From: Verrucomicrobiaceae bacterium | GTDB lineage: Bacteria > Verrucomicrobiota > Verrucomicrobiae > Verrucomicrobiales > Akkermansiaceae | DNA length: 10,131 nt | Direction of reading: 5' to 3' | Assembly: GCA_947372405.1 (NCBI GenBank) | Contig: CANBTO010000141.1 | Location: 1-10,131, forward strand | Shown here: piece by piece, positions 6,341 to 10,131 of the stretch | Numbering within the stretch: the stretch's first letter is position 1 | Layout of the letters: each line of letters begins with the position of its first letter | The notes under the pieces: model-generated | Databases searched by the model: none | Seen by the model: the letters and a program-made list of their open reading frames with translations, nothing else | Told to the model about the DNA's origin: nothing | Made by a program: the position numbers and the translations under genes

Positions 6341-9300
6341 CTAGTCGGTCATGGACTGGAGTTTCACCGGACCAAGCAACCCGGACGGCAGCAGCGGCGA
6401 GTCCGCTTTGTAGGGGTCATGCGTGATGAAAGTGTAGCGACCTGTTTTTATTGTCTTTTCACCCTGAAAACCCGGCAAATCGACCGTGCGCGCGTTGGCA
6501 TCGGCAGGTTGTTTGTCGCCGATCAGACGGTTCGGCCAGCGGTTCGCCACTTCGATCTCCAACGAGTTGTCACCGGCCTTGATGGCACGGGTCACTTCGA
6601 TCCTCCACGGCGCGCACCAGACGACTCCGAGGTTCTTGCCATTCAACCTGACCCGCGCCACGTCGTGGACCACTCCCAGATCGAGAAAGAAACGGGAGTG
6701 TTCAGTGATCAGTGATCGGTGATCGGAATCGGTGCTGTTAGCGACTTTTGGGTTCTGACCTATGCCCCCTGGTGCAAGGGTGAAGTTTTTGCGATACTTT
6801 GCGATGCCTGAGTAGTATTTTATCCCTGACTCCGACCGATTGGTCCAATCTTGAACAGTGTCAAAAGTGATTCTTGTGGGGCCACCGCACTTCGGGTCGA
6901 ATGCAAGGTCCCATGAACCGGTCAGTTCCTGAACCGGCTTCAAGTCCGGAAAATTCTCTGCCGCTTTTGCGAAGGGATTTCGGTCTTTGCCATCGAATAC
7001 GACGAAGAAACTCTGGAACGCATCGAAGTGCATGGGAATGGATGTCAGGCCATCGGTCCGTTCAAAATTCGGGAGCGGACGCATTTCACCGGTCACCGGG
7101 TCCCAGAGTTGAGGAGGGCCATTACCGATACGGAAGCGGCAATCCACACGGATTAGTGCATCGCTCCGGTTCGCCACGAAATAGATGTCCTTGTCTTCGG
7201 TGCGCCGGTGGCAGTAACGCACAGGTCCGGTTGCGGTGAAATCCTCCTTCACCCCCATTTCCCGGAGGAGGGCGGACGTTGTTTCGTAAGATGGATAAAG
7301 CGGTGGGCTTGCAACCGGTTCGCCGCCCCAGTGGACCGTGCCTTTTCCATAACTGCGTTTCGCGGGCGATTTCGGGACTTCCAAGCCGCCCCAAAGATCG
7401 TTGGCGATCGCTTTCACTTCATCATCGCAGGCGGGAAAACCTGATAAACTGGGAGATTTGAGCGGCGGCGGGCCGACGATGGTGGCGCCGGATTTCACCA
7501 GATCACGGATCCTGGCGAGCACCGCCGGAGTCATCGTTTCCACTTGTGGCAGAACCATGAGGCGATACGAAGTTCCTCCCGGAAAGGTGATCATTCCGTC
7601 CTTCACATCAGCCAGGGCCATGAGAATGCCCGGCGAACATCCGTCGAAGCCATATCCCTTTTTGTCAGGAGTCGTGCTTGTGGCATCATCGAGCGCACTG
7701 TCCGGCGCGCGGAACACGTGCGGCGCGCCCTCGGGTGTCAGGTAAAGCACATCGGAAATTGCCACACCCTGCTGGAGGAGATGTGAGCAGCGCGCCAGAT
7801 ACTGATGATATCCATCCACCATCGGCCAGAATGTCTGCGTCCGTTCCCAGTGCAGGCCATAGCTGGCAAATGTCATCCCGGGTGCCCTGTCCAGCCACGG
7901 TTGGTGGGCGAAAGACACGATCACAAACCGGTTGATTCCCGCGGCGAAGGCCCAGTCGCCCTGGTTCTTCATCGTCCATGGTTTCTCATTCCAATCCGGA
8001 CCATCGGAGGTGAAAGCCTCGGCGGCGACGATGGGCTTGCCCATGGTGTGTCCGATGGAGGCGGCCTCGCTACAACTCCATGCCGAGTTGAACGTGTTGA
8101 GCCAGAACTCGCCCTGTGGAATGTCCGCAAACGAACCAAGATCGAGGTCATTGACCGGGGTCATGTCATAGGGCTCGATCGTCAGTTTTAACCCTCGCGC
8201 ATGAGATAACTGCTTCATGTGGGCCATGTGGTTTTCCAGCAGCAGTTCCTGACACGTCATGCGCACATCCCACAGAAAGCGTTCGGTCGTTTCCCGGCTG
8301 CCCACCACGCGTCCCGAATAGGCTGGAAAATAGGGCCAGGGATCGTATTTCCGCCGTTTCCTGAACTCCTCGCGGAGGCCGGGCGTCCAGTTCTGCGCGC
8401 CCATCTCCCAACTGTCGGCATCAAGACCGGTGAAACCCGTCGTGCGATCCCGCGGCCGCGGGCCGATCCTCTTGAGAAGCGGATCGAAGTAAGCCACGAA
8501 GTGCGACTCCAAGGCCTTTTTATCAAACTTGTTGCTCTCGAATCCAAGCCCGCCTTCAGGAGCCGGGCGGGTATTGGCTCCGGTGGATCGCCGCGCCATG
8601 CGCAGGATGGTCCACTCGCCCGGCGGAACCTCCCATTGCAGGCGTCCATCCTGTTGCAAGCGGTCGGTCAGATCGATGATCTGTTGCGGATTGATGATCT
8701 GCGACTTGTCTGTTTCCGGAAAAGCTACGGGCGACGGGAAGTGTGTTCTAACTCCTTTCATGGATGTATAGGGATTGCGAACGAAAAGAGCCTTCTCATC
8801 GATGTTCTCGAGCACGGGATTTGTCCGCGGAAACGCATAGACTGCGACATCCTCGTGGAAGGCGGCCAGCGCCTCACGCATCGCCGCCGTTTGCTCTTTA
8901 TGATAACCCGAAACACGCGGCTCTGCCTGCGGCAGGATCGCGTCAAATTTTTCCGGACCAATGACATTCACGCTGACAGGGAGCAAATGCTGCATCGATT
9001 CGTTTGCCTTGATCCATGGTCCGCCAGTGCCGGTCCAACCCGGTCCGGTGATAGTGGTGAACTCCAGCCCGAGCCGCTCGCATTCAAGAACCGCGTGCCG
9101 GAAGTTGGCTTGCCACGTCTCGCTCATGAACGGGACCTTGCCGCGGGGAACCCCCACATCTACATCCATGTGGACCATTCCTCCGATCCCGGCCGCCTTC
9201 ATCGACTCCAGGTCCGCCGTGATCCCCTCTTTGGTAAAATGACCGTCCATGTTGATCCAGTAAACCCACGGCTTCGCTGAATGAGGCGGGTGTTGAAACC

Positions 9301-9379
9301 CATCCTCCAGCGTGACGGCTCCTGCCAAGCACGACAACCCCGCGAGCATGACGGCGATGGTTAGACTGCTTGATTCCAT
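6341..9379 (-). CDS. GH106-family alpha-L-rhamnosidase-like enzyme, secreted
   Basis: A 1012-residue enzyme expected to release alpha-L-rhamnose from a polysaccharide or glycoside. A signal peptide (cut near SCLAGA, residues 16-21) is followed by the family's start, KPWVYWINMDGHFTKEGI (36-53) and LESMKAAGIGGMVHMDV. The barrel contains TITGPGWTGTGGPWI (109-123), DSWEMGAQNWTP (322-333), LTIEPYD (399-405) and VAAEAFTSDGPDW (451-463); E325 and E454 are my best catalytic candidates from motif conservation. The C-terminus has the jelly-roll motif VARVRLNGKNLGVVWCAPW (907-925) and ends LLGPVKLQ. ATG 9379 is the only start: an in-frame TGA, the upstream gene's stop, lies six codons before. Residues about 871-896 form an extra loop encoded partly by heptamer repeats, otherwise unexpected before the LDLG strand. 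Length is normal for GH106. Specificity (rhamnogalacturonan, ulvan or glycoside) cannot be read from sequence. Confidence 0.93.
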   Translation of the reverse strand: MESSSLTIAVMLAGLSCLAGAVTLEDGFQHPPHSAKPWVYWINMDGHFTKEGITADLESMKAAGIGGMVHMDVDVGVPRGKVPFMSETWQANFRHAVLECERLGLEFTTITGPGWTGTGGPWIKANESMQHLLPVSVNVIGPEKFDAILPQAEPRVSGYHKEQTAAMREALAAFHEDVAVYAFPRTNPVLENIDEKALFVRNPYTSMKGVRTHFPSPVAFPETDKSQIINPQQIIDLTDRLQQDGRLQWEVPPGEWTILRMARRSTGANTRPAPEGGLGFESNKFDKKALESHFVAYFDPLLKRIGPRPRDRTTGFTGLDADSWEMGAQNWTPGLREEFRKRRKYDPWPYFPAYSGRVVGSRETTERFLWDVRMTCQELLLENHMAHMKQLSHARGLKLTIEPYDMTPVNDLDLGSFADIPQGEFWLNTFNSAWSCSEAASIGHTMGKPIVAAEAFTSDGPDWNEKPWTMKNQGDWAFAAGINRFVIVSFAHQPWLDRAPGMTFASYGLHWERTQTFWPMVDGYHQYLARCSHLLQQGVAISDVLYLTPEGAPHVFRAPDSALDDATSTTPDKKGYGFDGCSPGILMALADVKDGMITFPGGTSYRLMVLPQVETMTPAVLARIRDLVKSGATIVGPPPLKSPSLSGFPACDDEVKAIANDLWGGLEVPKSPAKRSYGKGTVHWGGEPVASPPLYPSYETTSALLREMGVKEDFTATGPVRYCHRRTEDKDIYFVANRSDALIRVDCRFRIGNGPPQLWDPVTGEMRPLPNFERTDGLTSIPMHFDAFQSFFVVFDGKDRNPFAKAAENFPDLKPVQELTGSWDLAFDPKCGGPTRITFDTVQDWTNRSESGIKYYSGIAKYRKNFTLAPGGIGQNPKVANSTDSDHRSLITEHSRFFLDLGVVHDVARVRLNGKNLGVVWCAPWRIEVTRAIKAGDNSLEIEVANRWPNRLIGDKQPADANARTVDLPGFQGEKTIKTGRYTFITHDPYKADSPLLPSGLLGPVKLQSMTD
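6703..6730 (-). repeat. Tandem heptamer repeat inserted in the GH106 coding sequence
   Basis: Plus-strand reading shows four consecutive 7-base units: cagtgat (6703-6709), cagtgat (6710-6716), cggtgat (6717-6723) and the degenerate cggaatc (6724-6730). On the coding strand this is an ATCACTG/ATCACCG ladder that translates as SDHRSLITEH (residues 885-894). Runs of this ATCACTG type are something I recall from spacers of Verrucomicrobiota and Planctomycetota genomes. Here the run lies within a loop between two beta strands, and the surrounding sequence (871-884) is also unlike the family. The insertion keeps the frame. Confidence 0.7.
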
Positions 9380-9397
9380 ACGATTTTTCCGAGTTCG

Positions 9398-10131
9398 TCA
9401 CTTCAACAGCACATCCAATTCCCCGATTGCTGCGATTGGCTGGCCACCGAGGGAAACTGCGTCGGTGATCTCAAACTTGATGAATCGCTTAAGGGTCGGC
9501 GCAGGGAAACGGATCTCCTGATTATGGGAAGATCCGGGTTTCAGTGCTCCGCTCACCAACTGCGGCTCCCAGGTCTTGCCGTCATCGGAGACGGAAACCG
9601 CACAGGCTTTCACGTGTCCGTTGCCGTTGCCACCACTCCATGCGGCGTAGGACAGTCCGGCGACCGCCGTGCCTGCGGGCAACTCTAAGACGACGTAGTG
9701 CGGCGGCGGCGCGAAGCCTCCGTCATAGCGGGTGTGCCAGAAGGTTTCGGTGGCACCGTCGAGCATCTTTTCCTTTTCCATACCGGGGTTGAAGCTGCTC
9801 ACCTCGGCGATGGTGCCGCCGATGCTCTTCAAGTTCATGGACCTGATCGGTTTGAAAATGGTGTCGATTTGTTCGGCATTCAAAGACGCTGCGGGGATAG
9901 CGCCACGGTCACCGGCGCGGGCCAGGAGGCTTTTGAGCATTTGTTTCTGCGCGGGTGTTCGTTGTCCCTCCTTCCCGAGGTTGAGCGTGCTGACCAGCAG
10001 GCGACCCTTGCCGACCTGGGCTTCCATGACCACGGCAAGGCGATGGCACTCGTTGAAATCGTCGATCACGGACACCACCGGTTCGAAGCCGAATGGCAGC
10101 TCGTTCAAGGTCATCGCCGTGGACCTGCTCA
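9398..10131 (-). CDS. C-terminal part of a large secreted glycosidase (probably GH2-type) with F5/8-type binding domain; runs off right edge
   Basis: The frame is open to the right edge (codons for RSTA precede the M at 10114), so this is the 3' end of a longer gene; 10114 is not a supported start. Visible residues, numbered from 10114: about 1-75 hold GFEPVVSVIDDFNECHRLAV and VGKGRLLVSTLNL, followed by a helical stretch. I recall this arrangement from the region after the catalytic domain in PVC and Bacteroidota GH2 beta-galactosidase-like proteins, where it resembles a ThuA/glutamine-amidotransferase-like fold. Residues about 84-238 look like an F5/8 type C (discoidin, CBM32-like) domain: VSSFNPG, LDGATETFWHTRYDG, PPHYVVLELPAG, VSDDGKTWEP and the closing strand KRFIKFEITD. 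This probably tethers the enzyme to its polysaccharide. It ends 18 bp before the GH106 ATG, in the same frame. The GH2 label depends on sequence outside the window. Confidence 0.75.
   Translation of the reverse strand, partial: SRSTAMTLNELPFGFEPVVSVIDDFNECHRLAVVMEAQVGKGRLLVSTLNLGKEGQRTPAQKQMLKSLLARAGDRGAIPAASLNAEQIDTIFKPIRSMNLKSIGGTIAEVSSFNPGMEKEKMLDGATETFWHTRYDGGFAPPPHYVVLELPAGTAVAGLSYAAWSGGNGNGHVKACAVSVSDDGKTWEPQLVSGALKPGSSHNQEIRFPAPTLKRFIKFEITDAVSLGGQPIAAIGELDVLLK

Noticed and set aside
8219..9280. Long plus-strand open frame of 353 codons opposite the GH106 gene
   Set aside because: It lies wholly within the GH106 coding sequence and shows no motif, signal peptide or ribosome binding site; treated as an antisense shadow.
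1..10131. tRNA, rRNA, CRISPR arrays, insertion sequences, toxin-antitoxin or defence genes
   Set aside because: No cloverleaf, spaced long repeats, transposase motifs or terminal inverted repeats were seen; the window is almost completely filled by carbohydrate-active genes.

Overview
Every gene I can support lies on the minus strand, so transcription runs from the right edge to the left. The window looks like part of a polysaccharide-degradation locus. Almost every product carries an N-terminal export signal. Family composition (GH106, an MGH1-like hydrolase, SASA-type esterase and a GH2-type C-terminus), lack of SusC/SusD, GC-rich codon use and weak Shine-Dalgarno sites suggest Verrucomicrobiota or a PVC relative (Kiritimatiellota, Lentisphaerota). 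This assignment comes from recalled family distribution; no marker gene is present.

Layout in transcription order: (1) 10131-9398, C-terminal part of a large secreted enzyme, probably GH2 beta-galactosidase-like, ending in an F5/8-type carbohydrate-binding domain. (2) 9379-6341, a complete GH106 alpha-L-rhamnosidase-type enzyme, 18 bp downstream and in the same frame. (3) 6332-4539, an MGH1-like (alpha/alpha)6-barrel hydrolase, 8 bp downstream. (4) 4478-4257, a short relic with a signal peptide and the conserved N-terminus of a DUF4832/beta-galactosidase-like protein, the rest missing. (5) 4012-1742, a large SASA-type (GQSNM) acetylesterase with a probable PA14-like insert and an extra C-terminal sandwich domain. 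(6) 1591-761, a small secreted SGNH/GDSL esterase. (7) 686-1, the N-terminal part of a secreted protein that leaves the window without a stop and is therefore easy to miss.

Read together, two esterases would strip acetyl groups while GH106, the MGH1-like enzyme and the GH2-like enzyme cut glycosidic bonds, which fits an acetylated rhamnose-containing polysaccharide such as a rhamnogalacturonan. The substrate is inferred. No transporter, regulator, sulfatase, polysaccharide lyase, RNA gene, mobile element or CRISPR array is visible. The first three genes are tightly packed and probably one operon; gaps widen to 60-244 bp around the relic and the esterases.

I do not see a wholly new type of system. 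The best leads are a heptamer repeat inserted in frame into the GH106 gene, the decayed glycosidase in the middle of the locus, the unusual domain build of the SASA esterase, and two families (MGH1-like and the left-edge protein) whose activity in this setting is unclear to me.
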